In this document: positions 7,124 through 17,900 of the stretch, one piece after another
Numbering within the stretch: the first letter of the stretch is position 1
How the letters are laid out: each line of letters begins with the position of its first letter
Source: Lachnospiraceae bacterium
GTDB lineage: Bacteria > Bacillota_A > Clostridia > Lachnospirales > Lachnospiraceae
Length of the DNA: 40,824 nt
Reading direction: 5' to 3'
Assembly (NCBI GenBank): GCA_024683935.1
Contig: JAIKXV010000051.1
Span: forward strand, 1 to 40,824
Notes under the pieces: model-generated
What the model saw: only the letters and a program-made list of their open reading frames with translations
Database searches by the model: none
Told to the model about the DNA's origin: nothing
Program-made: the position numbers and the translations under genes

Positions 7124-9052
7124 TCACTCCCTCACAATTTTCTCCTCCGGTAAATGCAGTGCCACGACCCGCATGAGTTCCTTGATATCAACCGGTTTGC
7201 TGATGTAATCGGCAAATCCCTTGTCGAGGTATTCATCACGGACGCCGCTCAGTGCATTGGCAGTCATCATGATGACCGGGGTGGACATATTCAGGTTTTC
7301 AGGGTCATTAAGAGACTTTTCGTAGGTCTGGATGCCGTTAAGCTCAGGCATCATATGATCCATGAAGATCAGATCGTATTTTTTCTTTCTCATCGCATAC
7401 AGCGCCTTTTCACCGCTAAGCACAGCATCTGTGTGTCCGCAGAGACCGCTCAGGAAACGCTTGGCTACAAGTATGTTCAGCTTGTTGTCATCAACAATCA
7501 GATAGCGGCAGTCCGGCGTCCGGAATGTGATAGCATCGGCCGGATTGCTGCTCTTTTCATTATCAGCTCGCTTTTCAATGGGTTCGCTGCTGATCTCCTG
7601 GGGGAGCACCACCGTAAATACCGATCCCTCCCCGAATTTGCTGGAAACATCTATGCTTCCGTTCATAAGGGTGATCATCCGCTTGACAATGGAAAGCCCC
7701 AGTCCGGTACCCTCGATCTTGTGATTGTCACCTTCGTCAAGCCTCTGGAAATCACCGAAGATAAGGGGGATATTTTCCTCTTTGATACCGATACCGCTGT
7801 CCTTAACCCGGATACAAAGGGATAAGCTGTTCTCAGTCAGGTCCTTCATTCCCATTTCCAGCTCGACCTGTCCGGATTCGGTATATTTAACGGCGTTATT
7901 CAGAAGGTTTATCATTATCTGACGGATACGCAGTTCGTCGCCGATAAGATAGCCCGGAATGGCGGGGTCGACCTTTTCTTCATAGGACAGACCCTTTTGT
8001 TCCGCTCTTACGCGCACCATGTTGCTGACATCATTTATCATATCGTGAAGTATGTATGGTTCAGGCTTCAGGTCCATCTTGCCCGACTCGATCTTCGTAA
8101 GGTCGAGAATGTCGTTGATAACGGACAGAAGCACCTGCCCCGCATCCCGGATATTTTCCGCATACTCCTTTATGAGGCCGGTGAAGGACGGATCGATATC
8201 CTTCCTCTTGTCGGTTTCTATCAGTATCAGCTCGTCCATTCCGAGAACGGCGTTTAACGGAGTCCTTATCTCATGGGACATGCTCGCAAGGAAATCACTC
8301 TTGGCGCGGTTGGCCTTGACGGCGTCCTGTTCAGCGAGCCTCAGAATCTCATTGTTCTTTAAGAGCTGGTGATAGTCGGAAGTCTCTATGGAGAAGTACA
8401 GGACAAAGATACCGATAGATCCGAAGGGCAGGGACAATAATATTACGCCGTTTGTTGCGGCCTGTATTATCGTTCCGAACAGCGTTACGAAGGATGCAAT
8501 GGATAAAGAGACCTTTTCTCTCGGACCAAGCGTCTTTAAGCGGAAGATCAGCATCAGTATTCCGCTTATCAGATAATAGATCGGCGCCGTGAAGACTATC
8601 GGAACGAAGAGGGAACTATGTATATAGGCTCCCTCGGGCGTATACCATAGGATGAACTTTAAGGGCAGGTTTAAGATCATCAGGATAAGGTATGCCAGGA
8701 AAAGAATATTTCCGATCATAGAGACCGTTTTCATCCGGCCCTCGGAATCAACATACTCCATCAGATAAACTGCAAATAACCGCGAAGCCATAACGCACAT
8801 GATGGAATCCATCGTGCGGAGAAGTGTACAGATGGATAGTGGAGTTCCAAGCTCCGGCTTGGCAAAGGTATAGGTCAGGATGCTGCCTGCAAGAGCCAGC
8901 AGCATGACGATTTCAAGATTACGAAACAGCTTATAGGAACGGGAACTTTCGCGGTTTTTATCACGGAAAGAAAGCAGATACATTATGAGCAGGTATCCGA
9001 AGGAAGCTATTTCAAAAAATGTTTTTGGCGGAATGGGATAATTCGCAATCAT
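7124..9052 (-). CDS. 7TM hybrid sensor histidine kinase with receiver domain
   Basis: About 642 residues. Residues 1-230 contain roughly seven hydrophobic spans, so the sensor is membrane-embedded with little extracellular part. A short linker helix leads to the HisKA domain with the phospho-accepting His in SMSHEIRTPLNAVLG. The ATPase domain shows the N box INLLNNAVKYTE, G1 DSGIGI and G2 GTGLGLSIV. A receiver domain at the C-terminus has YLIVDDN, the phospho-Asp in IFMDHMMPE, the Thr in MMTAN and the Lys in YISKPVD. No output domain is present, so signal must pass to another protein. It lies 13 bases behind the methyltransferase-STAS gene and is probably co-transcribed. The ATG at 9052 is preferred to a TTG two codons earlier; no clear ribosome site is seen, so coupling is likely. 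Confidence 0.9.
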   Translation of the reverse strand: MIANYPIPPKTFFEIASFGYLLIMYLLSFRDKNRESSRSYKLFRNLEIVMLLALAGSILTYTFAKPELGTPLSICTLLRTMDSIMCVMASRLFAVYLMEYVDSEGRMKTVSMIGNILFLAYLILMILNLPLKFILWYTPEGAYIHSSLFVPIVFTAPIYYLISGILMLIFRLKTLGPREKVSLSIASFVTLFGTIIQAATNGVILLSLPFGSIGIFVLYFSIETSDYHQLLKNNEILRLAEQDAVKANRAKSDFLASMSHEIRTPLNAVLGMDELILIETDKRKDIDPSFTGLIKEYAENIRDAGQVLLSVINDILDLTKIESGKMDLKPEPYILHDMINDVSNMVRVRAEQKGLSYEEKVDPAIPGYLIGDELRIRQIMINLLNNAVKYTESGQVELEMGMKDLTENSLSLCIRVKDSGIGIKEENIPLIFGDFQRLDEGDNHKIEGTGLGLSIVKRMITLMNGSIDVSSKFGEGSVFTVVLPQEISSEPIEKRADNEKSSNPADAITFRTPDCRYLIVDDNKLNILVAKRFLSGLCGHTDAVLSGEKALYAMRKKKYDLIFMDHMMPELNGIQTYEKSLNDPENLNMSTPVIMMTANALSGVRDEYLDKGFADYISKPVDIKELMRVVALHLPEEKIVRE

Positions 9053-9065
9053 AATCAATTAATAT

Positions 9066-10334
9066 TCAGCAGAATATCGTGTCGAAACCGGTGGTCTCGA
9101 TTATCTCCTGCACCAGAGTGTTTATATTGATCAGACTGAATTCTTCACTCTGCTGTAATGCCTTTCTCATTATAAGGAGTACACGCAGTCCCGCGGAGGA
9201 GATGTACTCTAAATTCTTCATATCTATGCAGATATTCGTGATCTGTCCCTTGGCCTCTGCCTCTTTGTAGAGGGCGAGAAGCTCGGGAGCACTGATGGTG
9301 TCCAGCCTGCCGGCTAAGGCGACATGCAGTGTCCCTTCGTTGAACTTTACGTCGGCCTTGAATTCTTCACTGCTGCAGGTAAATTTCTCCGCGCCTTCCG
9401 ATCTTGCGGTCATTACCCAGAAATTGGCTGAACCGAGAGATTCGGAGGCTTTTTTGCGGATATCTTCGGGATAATCCTTGAATGAGATCAGGGGATCCGG
9501 CAAATATCTGCTAAGAGGAATGAGTTCCAGGTCAAAGCCCATGTCGGATACGAACTTTTTCGCTTTTTCCGTATCCGCATCAAAGAAAACATTATTAAAT
9601 ATAGTAGTCTTGGCAACTGTTCCGGCAGCCGAGGCGCTTATAGATTCCGCAATCTTTGTACCAAAGCCTGAGGTTACTATTTCAATTGTTTCTTTCTCCG
9701 CCTTTGTCAGCTCGTTATCGAGGGTGATCCATTTTCCGCCGAATTCAAGAAGCAGTTTTCTGATATTGCCGAACACGGTTTCCAGCTCGGACTGGGTAAA
9801 ATACATCAGCAGTCCCTCGGTCGTGATATACAATTCGCCCTCCGCACTCTCAAGGGCTTTTCTAAGAGATGAGTAATTCGTTGCGTCTACGGCACTGTAG
9901 CTTATGTTTTTATTATCTCCTATAACCTCTTTAATCGCAGGAGTCATGGCGTCAATGACCGCAGGCAGATCCAGTCCCCAAAACCTGATCCCGCTGTTTG
10001 CAAGTTTTATTCCGCGCGAGGTATATCCGCAGGGAAGATCCACAACCTGCCTGGCACCGACAGCCTTAAAAAAGTTATTAAAGGAGAAAAACCTGGATTC
10101 CACAAGAGCCCGGAAGACCGGCTGTAATTTCATGACCATTTCCAGGATTTCCGGAGGTATGTTTTTTGCCTTTTCTTTGCTGTCCGCCCCGAATACGGAA
10201 AATCCGAGAACCTTCCTTAAATTATCCGAATCCTGATCCCCGAGAGAGGAGACGATCTGCAGGCATGACTGCGCTGTGTTGTATACGGGGTTTACTTCTT
10301 CTCTTAATTCTTCAATGGTGAATTCTTCTGACAT
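9066..10334 (-). CDS. SAM-dependent methyltransferase fused to a STAS domain
   Basis: 422 residues. Residues about 60-300 resemble the leucine-carboxyl-methyltransferase type of class I methyltransferase: the SAM motif DLPCGYTSRGIKLA, then FWGLDLPAVID, and TTEGLLMYF after strand 4. Residues about 325-422 form a STAS domain like SpoIIAA/RsbV, with LAGRLDTISAPELLALY and DMKNLEYISSAGLRVLL. The Ser that is phosphorylated in anti-sigma antagonists is kept in YISSAG. The fusion suggests that methylation is controlled by, or reports to, a partner-switching system. The start at 10334 is chosen because GGAGGT lies 4 bases before it, inside the longer frame that begins at 10352. The gene diverges from the NRPS operon. 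Confidence 0.8.
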   Translation of the reverse strand: MSEEFTIEELREEVNPVYNTAQSCLQIVSSLGDQDSDNLRKVLGFSVFGADSKEKAKNIPPEILEMVMKLQPVFRALVESRFFSFNNFFKAVGARQVVDLPCGYTSRGIKLANSGIRFWGLDLPAVIDAMTPAIKEVIGDNKNISYSAVDATNYSSLRKALESAEGELYITTEGLLMYFTQSELETVFGNIRKLLLEFGGKWITLDNELTKAEKETIEIVTSGFGTKIAESISASAAGTVAKTTIFNNVFFDADTEKAKKFVSDMGFDLELIPLSRYLPDPLISFKDYPEDIRKKASESLGSANFWVMTARSEGAEKFTCSSEEFKADVKFNEGTLHVALAGRLDTISAPELLALYKEAEAKGQITNICIDMKNLEYISSAGLRVLLIMRKALQQSEEFSLININTLVQEIIETTGFDTIFC

Positions 10335-10372
10335 AATGACCTCCAGAATCATAAACCGGGTTTAACTGTCTG

Positions 10373-10552
10373 TTATTCCTCTATAGCATCTACCACCAGT
10401 GCATTCTTTACATCCTCAACGCCGATCTCTCCGGACATGACCTTTAATAAGAGATCCATATGCATGTCTGCGATTGAAACGGTATTTCCCATGACAATGT
10501 TAAGTTCCAAAGCCCGGTCAACTCCTTTGCCGTACTCTTGATATAGTAACAT
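10373..10552 (-). CDS. Possible 59-residue protein upstream of the methyltransferase
   Basis: The minus-strand frame reads MLLYQEYGKGVDRALELNIV, then MGNTVSIADMHMDLLLKVMS and ends NALVVDAIEE. The composition is protein-like, with an amphipathic helical pattern, and it lies 38 bases before the methyltransferase start in the same direction. No ribosome site is visible before the ATG, and the start sits against the -35 region of the divergent NRPS promoter. It may be a small regulator, a leader, or a relic of a larger gene. I do not recognise it. Confidence 0.4.
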   Translation of the reverse strand: MLLYQEYGKGVDRALELNIVMGNTVSIADMHMDLLLKVMSGEIGVEDVKNALVVDAIEE

Positions 10553-10553
10553 A

Positions 10554-10580
10554 TTGAAACGTACAACACTATGGTATAAT
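10554..10580 (+). promoter_or_regulatory. Extended -10 promoter of the NRPS operon
   Basis: TGGTATAAT (10572-10580) is a consensus TATAAT with a TGn extension. TTGAAA at 10554-10559 is a candidate -35 box with a short 15-base spacer. Transcription would begin near 10587, so the first in-frame ATG at 10579 cannot be used and translation must start at 10621. Confidence 0.65.
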
Positions 10581-10620
10581 GGAACAAATTATCAGTCTCA
10601 ACAGGAAAGAGATAAATGCC

Positions 10621-11964
10621 ATGAAAACAATTAATGAAAAAGATGCTGTAAATCTTCTCGAAGAAGCGGAGAAGCTGGATCGTGATGCGCTGAAAAAGCT
10701 GCAGAATGAAAGGCTCCGTGAACTGGTCGCCTTTGTCAGGGAGGCCTCTCCTTATTTTAAGGAGCTCTACCGGGATATCCCGGAGGACTTTACCCTCACC
10801 GACCTTCCTCCCACAGGAAAGGAAGAGCTGGTCTTACGTTACAGTGACTGGGTGACGGAGAGAGGTATAGAAAAACAGGATGTTCTGAAACACCTGGAGG
10901 GATCGGGTCCGGTTTCCCTTTTTGCAGGTAAGTATTCGGCTCTTCATACCTCCGGCACAACCGGAGAGCCTATGCCGATGCTCCGGGACAGCTATCACAA
11001 CGTGATCCACGGAGCCATGCTGAAGCGCCGTCTCCTCGGTGAATTCGCGGAATTTATGGATGTAAAAAAACACAGAAGAGCCGCGGTGATCTTTACCGAA
11101 AAGGGTGCATCCTCATACAATTCCTATTTAAGGACTATAGCGGCCAATCCCGGATATGAAGACAATTTTATTGTAGTAAGCACTCTGGAGCCCACGGGAA
11201 AGATAATAAAGACTCTCGATGAGTTCCGACCCGAACAGATTTCCGGTTATCCCTCGGCCCTGGCCCTTCTGTCCGGGGCGCAGCTGGATGGAAAGATGGA
11301 TATCCATCCCAAAATGATCGCTTCCTCTGCGGAACTGATGACGGAAGACATCTATTACATGGTTAAAAAGGCCTTTAACTGCAGGATAGTTAATAATTAT
11401 TGTTCCACCGAGGGAGGCGAGGCGGCCATGGCCTGTGACTGCCCTCATCTCCATATCAATGAGGACTGGGTCATCATAGAGCCTGTGGACAGAAAAGGAA
11501 ACATCATCCCTGTGGATTCCGACGAGTGGTCGGACGGCATCCTCATCACTGACCTCAGCAACCAGATCCAGCCCATTATCCGATATCGCATGAACGACAG
11601 CGTGCGTATACATTCAAAGGATGAAGGATTTGATAATCCCTTCTTCTGGATGGAGATACGCGGGCGGACAGGCGGCGTTTTTGAATTCTGCGGCCATTCC
11701 TTCCTTCAGGTCTACCTCTTCAAGTGTGTTGAGAATACGTCTATTTTTACCCAGTTCATCCAGAATTCCCCGGATGAAATGGAGATCCGTATCCTGCCCT
11801 ATGAAGGAGAGGATAAGAAAAAGGCCTTTGACACTATATATGAAAGATTTACACGCTTTGTGGAAGAGGAGGGCTGCAGGGATTACAAGGTTCTCTTCTC
11901 CGATAAGGATCTTATGAAGAATAAGCGTGGCGGAAAAGCGGTTTCATATATCAAAAACTACTGA
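10621..11964 (+). CDS. PaaK/CapK-like adenylate-forming ligase
   Basis: 447 residues of the phenylacetate-CoA ligase superfamily. The phosphate-binding loop is HTSGTTGEPMP near residue 110, with NNYCSTEGGEAA at the Y/F-G-x-x-E position near 260. LITDLSNQIQPIIRYRMNDSV corresponds to the hinge region. These enzymes activate a carboxylic acid as its adenylate and pass it to CoA or a carrier protein. It is first in the operon, 17 bases before the NRPS, whose first domain is a condensation domain in need of an acyl donor. It is therefore the best candidate to activate the starter acid, which is inference. The start at 10621 follows AGGAAAGAG and lies downstream of the promoter; the longer frame begins inside the -10 box. 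Confidence 0.8.
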   Translation: MKTINEKDAVNLLEEAEKLDRDALKKLQNERLRELVAFVREASPYFKELYRDIPEDFTLTDLPPTGKEELVLRYSDWVTERGIEKQDVLKHLEGSGPVSLFAGKYSALHTSGTTGEPMPMLRDSYHNVIHGAMLKRRLLGEFAEFMDVKKHRRAAVIFTEKGASSYNSYLRTIAANPGYEDNFIVVSTLEPTGKIIKTLDEFRPEQISGYPSALALLSGAQLDGKMDIHPKMIASSAELMTEDIYYMVKKAFNCRIVNNYCSTEGGEAAMACDCPHLHINEDWVIIEPVDRKGNIIPVDSDEWSDGILITDLSNQIQPIIRYRMNDSVRIHSKDEGFDNPFFWMEIRGRTGGVFEFCGHSFLQVYLFKCVENTSIFTQFIQNSPDEMEIRILPYEGEDKKKAFDTIYERFTRFVEEEGCRDYKVLFSDKDLMKNKRGGKAVSYIKNY

Positions 11965-11981
11965 TAGGAGAGTTGGTCGGA

Positions 11982-14900
11982 ATGAGTAAAGAATACCTGT
12001 TGTCAAAAGAAGAAAAATCCCTGTATCTTGCCTGCGCTCTTTCACCGGATCGGAAGAATGCGTATCTGGTGGGCTGGAGCGTGACGCTTCCCGCAGAGAC
12101 AGATAAGAAACGTATTGAAGACGCTGTTGAAAGGCTTTTTGATAAGCACAGGATCTTCACAGCCCGGATAAAAAGCGATAAAGAGGGCAGTCTCTATAAG
12201 TATGACTGCGGTGAAAAGCCGGTCATCGAGTATGAAAGCTGTGATACCGATGATCCTTCGGCAGAGGATTATTATCAGGATATGGACCTTGACGGAGGGA
12301 GACTGTACAGGATCGTCGTGGTAAGCACCCCTTCTTCCATAGTTCTCTATATGATCTTCCACCATATCATTTTGGACGGCACCGGAAGACAGACAATGGT
12401 CCGGGATTTTGAGGCGGCATTCCGGGGTGAGGACATCGGAGAGCCTGACCTTAAGCCCTATGAATTTTCGGAAAAAGAATATGAAAACGAAAAGAAGCCG
12501 GAGTTTGCGGAAGACAGAGAGTATTATAAAGAGCTGCTGTCCGGGATCGAATATGAGCCTCCCGAGCCGGATCTGAATGAAGATGAGGAGAGCTTTCATC
12601 AGAAGTATTATCCCTTTGAAAATATAAACGGGGCGGATGTAAAGAATAAAAAGGAGCAGTCTGGAGTACGGACCAGCTCCATCTTTTTGGGTGCGGTAGG
12701 TTATGCTCTTGCACTTTTTTCAGGCTCGGAGCAGTCTGTTGTGGCATCTGCCATGTCAGGAAGGACGGACGAGATAAAGGGTAGCTGCGGCATGTTTGTT
12801 CGCACACTCCCCATGGTTTGCAATATCGATCCTTCCCGCGCAGTTGACGATTATCTCAAGGAACTGGATGAAGAGACCACACAGTGCCGTGAGCACAGCC
12901 TCTTTACCTATATGGATATGAGCCATGAGCTGAAGCTGTCCCTCCCCATATCCTTTGCCTATCAGGGAGATATGATCGCAGACAGGAGGGAGTTTGACGG
13001 CATGGAGCGGAAGATGGAGTTTCTCCGTGCCGACCCTTCGGACTATGAAATGAGGCTGTATTTATGGCGAAAAGACGGAAAGTATCTCTTTGAAGCCCTT
13101 TACAGATCTGACCACTATTCCGAAAGCTATATGGATTCCCTTGCGGACACCGTGGAACAGGTACTTTCGGAGCTGCTGACAAAAGAAAAGATGAGCGATG
13201 TCGATCCCCTAAGCAGTACGCAGAGAGATCTTTTGGACAGCTTTAACCGGACGGAAGCGGATTATGAAAAGAAGGATGTTGTAAGCCAGTTCCGGTTCCG
13301 GGCTGCGGAATATCCCGATAATGCGGCGCTCTCCTTTAAGGAAAAGACCTTAAGCTACCGGGAGACCGATGAACTGACAGACAGGATCGCGGCCTTTATT
13401 TCAGGTTCCGGCATCGGACGGGAGAATGTGGTTTCCGTACTTATTCCCCGTAATGAATACATGGTTCTCGCATCTCTTGGAATACTGAAAGCCGGTGCGG
13501 CGTATGAACCCCTTGACCCTTCCTATCCCCCGGAGCGGCTGGAATTCATGATAGCGGATTCGGGTTCAAAGCTCCTTATCGCCGACAGAAATCTGATGGA
13601 CAGGGTTCCGTCATATAAGGGAAAGACCCTGTTCCTGGATGAAATTGATAAGCTGCCTGCAGCTAAGGCGCTTGAAACCCATCCTTCACCGGAGGACCGC
13701 TTTATAATGCTCTACACCTCCGGCACGACCGGAACTCCCAAGGGAGTTATGCTGGAGCACAGGAATCTAGCCGCCTTCTGTGCCTGGTACAGGAAGTATT
13801 ATTCCCTTAAAGAAAGCTCGAAAGTCGCTGCATACGCAAGCTACGGTTTTGACGCCAACATGATGGATATGTATCCTGCCCTCACATCGGGTGCCTGCGT
13901 AGTCATTATCCCCGAAGAGGACAGGCTGGATCTCTTCGCCATAAAGGAGCGCTTTGATAAAGAAGGCGTGACCCACAGCTTTATGACCACCCAGGTTGGC
14001 AGACAGTTTGCCGAGTTTTACGAGCAGGGCTCTCTTAAGTACCTTTCCGCCGGCGGAGAAAAGCTGGCGCCCATCTACATTGACAAGGGCTTTGGTTTTT
14101 ATAACGTATACGGCCCTACGGAATGCACGATAATCTCATCGGTATTTAAGATAGATAAGCTCTATAAGCGTATCCCCATAGGCAGGCCGCTGGATAACAT
14201 GAAGTTCTATGTATGCGACAAGCTCCTGCGGCGCCTTCCTTCCGGTGCGCCCGGAGAGCTTCTGATCTCCGGACATCAGGTGGGCAGAGGATATCATAAT
14301 CTTCCTGAAAAGGACAAGGAGGTATTTATCTCCAATTCCTTTACCGGGGAAGAGGGATATGAAAGATGCTACCGTACCGGAGATGTGGTCCGGATACTTC
14401 CGGATGGCAATACTGACTTTGTGGGAAGAAAAGACGGTCAGGTAAAGATCCGGGGCTTCAGGATAGAGATGGGCGAAGTGGAGGCCGTTATCAGGGATTA
14501 TCCCGGCATAAAGGATGTCACGGTCCAGGCCTTTGATGCGGAAAGCGGCGGCAAGTTTATCGCGGCGTATATCGTATCGGATGAAAAGATCGATATCGAA
14601 GCCATGAACTCGTTTGTGGGAAGCAGGAAGCCGTCATACATGATCCCGGCTGTGACGATGCAGATAGACCGCATTCCTCTTAACCAGAACCAGAAGGTTA
14701 ATAAGAGGGAACTGCCGGCGCCCGTTTTCCAGGCAAAAGAAAATGAAGAAGAAAAGACGGCCCTTAACCGGCTGGAAGAGGAGATAATCACCCTGATAAA
14801 GGATACAGCGGGTATTTCAGGACTGGGCTTATCCGGTAAGCTTACCGATTACGGCGTGGATTCCATCAATTCCATCCGTCTCGTTCCGGCTATTAATGAA

Positions 14901-17900
14901 GCATTCAAAACAGATATACCGGTAACAAAGCTTCTGGACGGCATGAGCGTTCTGGATATTGAAAATGCTGTTCTTGACAGCTGGCGCTTCCTGGTCATGG
15001 ATGATGGTGCTTCTTCGGATAAGGCCGGATCTCCTAAGGAAAAGAGGACATCCTCACGGCTTTCTTCCGTGCAGATGGCTGTTTACTATGATGCGGTCCA
15101 AAAGGAGGAAGAATGTCTTTACAATATCCCGTCCTGTTATAAGTTCAGTGATACGGATGAAAAATCACTTAAAAATGCAGTGGAAGCGGCCATTTCCGCC
15201 CACCCCTGCCTTGCTGCGCATCTGAAAATGGAAAAGGGTGAACTCTTCCAGGTATTTAACGAGAACACTTCTCCGGAAGTGGCGCTCTATGAAATGACGG
15301 AAGAGGAACTGGTCTCCTTCCGGGAAGGCTTTGTAAGACCCTTTGACCTTATGAAGGGCCCCCTCTATCACGCGGAAGTGGTTAAAACCGAGACTGCCCT
15401 GTACCTTTTCCTGGACGTACACCATCTGATATATGATGGTTTCTCCAGCAGCATCCTTATGGATGACGTTCTCTCGGCTCTATCCGGAAATACGCCGGAA
15501 TCCGAAGGATATACCGCCATGGATTATTCCTTTGATGAAGAGGAGGCGGTTCACAGTCCCGAATATGAAAGGGCAGAGGAATACTATAAAGAGCAGTTTA
15601 AGAAGTATGAAGAGCCAACGATGATCCCTGCAGACCTTTCCGGTAAGGAAGCGGAAGGACTGATGGCGATCGTATCGGTAAAAGAAGATAAGGCTGCAGT
15701 TGACCGGTTCTGCAAGGAAAGGGGAATAACTCCGGCTGCGCTCTTCCTTTCATCAACTCTCCTTACAGCCTCCCGATATTCCGGGAATAAAAAGGCAGCC
15801 ATATCCATGCTGTCCTCCGGAAGAAGTGATTCTAGGACTTTGCGCTCCGTTGGCATGTTCGTACACACGGTACCCCTGGTCTTTGATCTTGACCGGGATC
15901 TTTCCGCGTCAGACTTTGCCGTGGAAGCGGGAACGGTGATGAAGGACAGCATCAAAAACGAGATCTTCCCCTTCTCATCCATTGCCGCGGAATACGGATA
16001 CCGCACTGAGATCATGTACGAGTATCAGGTAGGCGTGACCGGGGATGAAAAGAAGGTTAAGCGTATTCCCCTGGCACTGGAAACTCCTAAATTTAAGACT
16101 GCCGTGGTCATCGGAGAAGAGGACGGACAGTATCTGATAAGCCTCCGCTATAATGATGAGCTTTATTCCGCCGATCATATGGAAGCCTTCTTAAAGGCCT
16201 TTTCCCATGTGACGCAGTCAATGATCGCTGACCCGAAGGCTGACATAAGGCATATCTCCCTTATGGGCAGTGAGGAGGAGAAAAAGGTACTGGGCTTCGG
16301 AGAAGCGCCCGGTAATCCCCCGGCTCACGAGCTCCTGCATAAAGCCTTTGAAGGAGCTGCAGCGAAGTATCCGGAAAGGGATGCGCTAATAACATCTGAG
16401 GGCAGGAAGACCTTTGCGGAGCTGAATCATGCAGCGGGCATTATAGCCGGAAACCTCCGGAAATATAATATCGGTCCGGAGAACGGGGTTTTACTCCTTC
16501 TTCCCAGGAAATGGTATTACTTCGCCACCATGTTTGGCGTATTAAAGACCGGCGCCTTCTTTATTCCCTGTGATCCCGAGTACCCGTCCGACAGGATAAG
16601 CCATATTTTAGAGGATTCCGGTGCCGGACACATAATCACCACCGGGGATCATAAGGATGTATGCCGGGAAGGCAGCGTTCTTATAATTGATGAACTGTTA
16701 ACAGGAGAGGAAACAGAGGTTTCGGAGAATGTAAAACCCGGCGACCTCGCCTATATGATCTACACCTCCGGTTCCACCGGCAGGCCTAAGGGCGTGGAGC
16801 TTACGCATCTCGGTATCTGCAATTACGTCAATGCCGATAAGAAGAGCCCGTTTTTCTACTATATCGCAGAGGGACCGAAAAAGGTGGTTTCCGTCACCAC
16901 GGTATCCTTTGATATGTCCTTTAAGGATACGGTCGGCGTTCTCATAAACGGAGGAACGGTCATCTTCACAAATGAAGAGGAGATGAACGATCCCAGGGCG
17001 CTGTCCCTTATGATAGAAAAGAATGGTGCCGATGTCTTCAGCGCTACGCCATCGAGGATCCTGCAGTACATGGAGTACGAGCCCTTCTTTACCGCATTGT
17101 CCAAATGCTCACTGGTGATCTGCGGAGGAGAGGCTTATCCCCTTACTCTTCTTAAAAAGCTTAAAACCATTAAGGATATAAGGATTCTTAATTCCTACGG
17201 CCCTACGGAGATCACGGTATCATCCAATATGGCGGAGCTTACGCATGCGGATCATATCAGCATCGGACCGCCCCTGCCGGGCTATACGGAATTTATCGTG
17301 GACTCCGATGATAATCTGCTTCCCGCCGGTGTTGCCGGAGAGCTTCTGATCGGAGGTCCCGGAGTGGCAAGGGGTTATCATAACCTTAGTGAGCAGACTG
17401 AAAAAAGCTTCGTGATGTACAGGGGACAAAGGGTCTATCGTTCCGGAGATTATGCCCGCTGGGATAAGGACGGAAATGTGGTCATCCTGGGACGTAAGGA
17501 TAACCAGCTGAAGCTCAGGGGACTCAGGATAGAGCCGGATGAGATCCGCTCCCTTATGGAAGAGCAGGAGGGTATCCGCAAAGCGGTAGTGACCATCAAG
17601 AAGATCTCCGGTCTCGAAAACCTCTGCGCTTACTTTACCGCAGATAAAAAGATAGATATTGCGGCGTTAAAGGAGGCCTTATCCAGAAAGCTTACGAAAT
17701 ACATGGTTCCCACTGCCTACCTTCAGCTTGAAGAGATCCCGGTTTCTCCCAACGGAAAGACGGATCTGAAGGCGCTTCCGGAGCCTGAGATGCTGGTAAG
17801 CAGTGAGTACGTGCCTCCGGTTACGGATGCGGAGATATGCTTTGCCGAAATATTTAAGGATGTGCTGAAGCTCGACAGAGTCGGGGCAACGGATGATTTC

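Noticed and set aside
10579..10620. Start of the PaaK-like gene at 10579
   Set aside because: The ATG overlaps the TATAAT box and would lie upstream of the transcription start; 10621 has a ribosome site.
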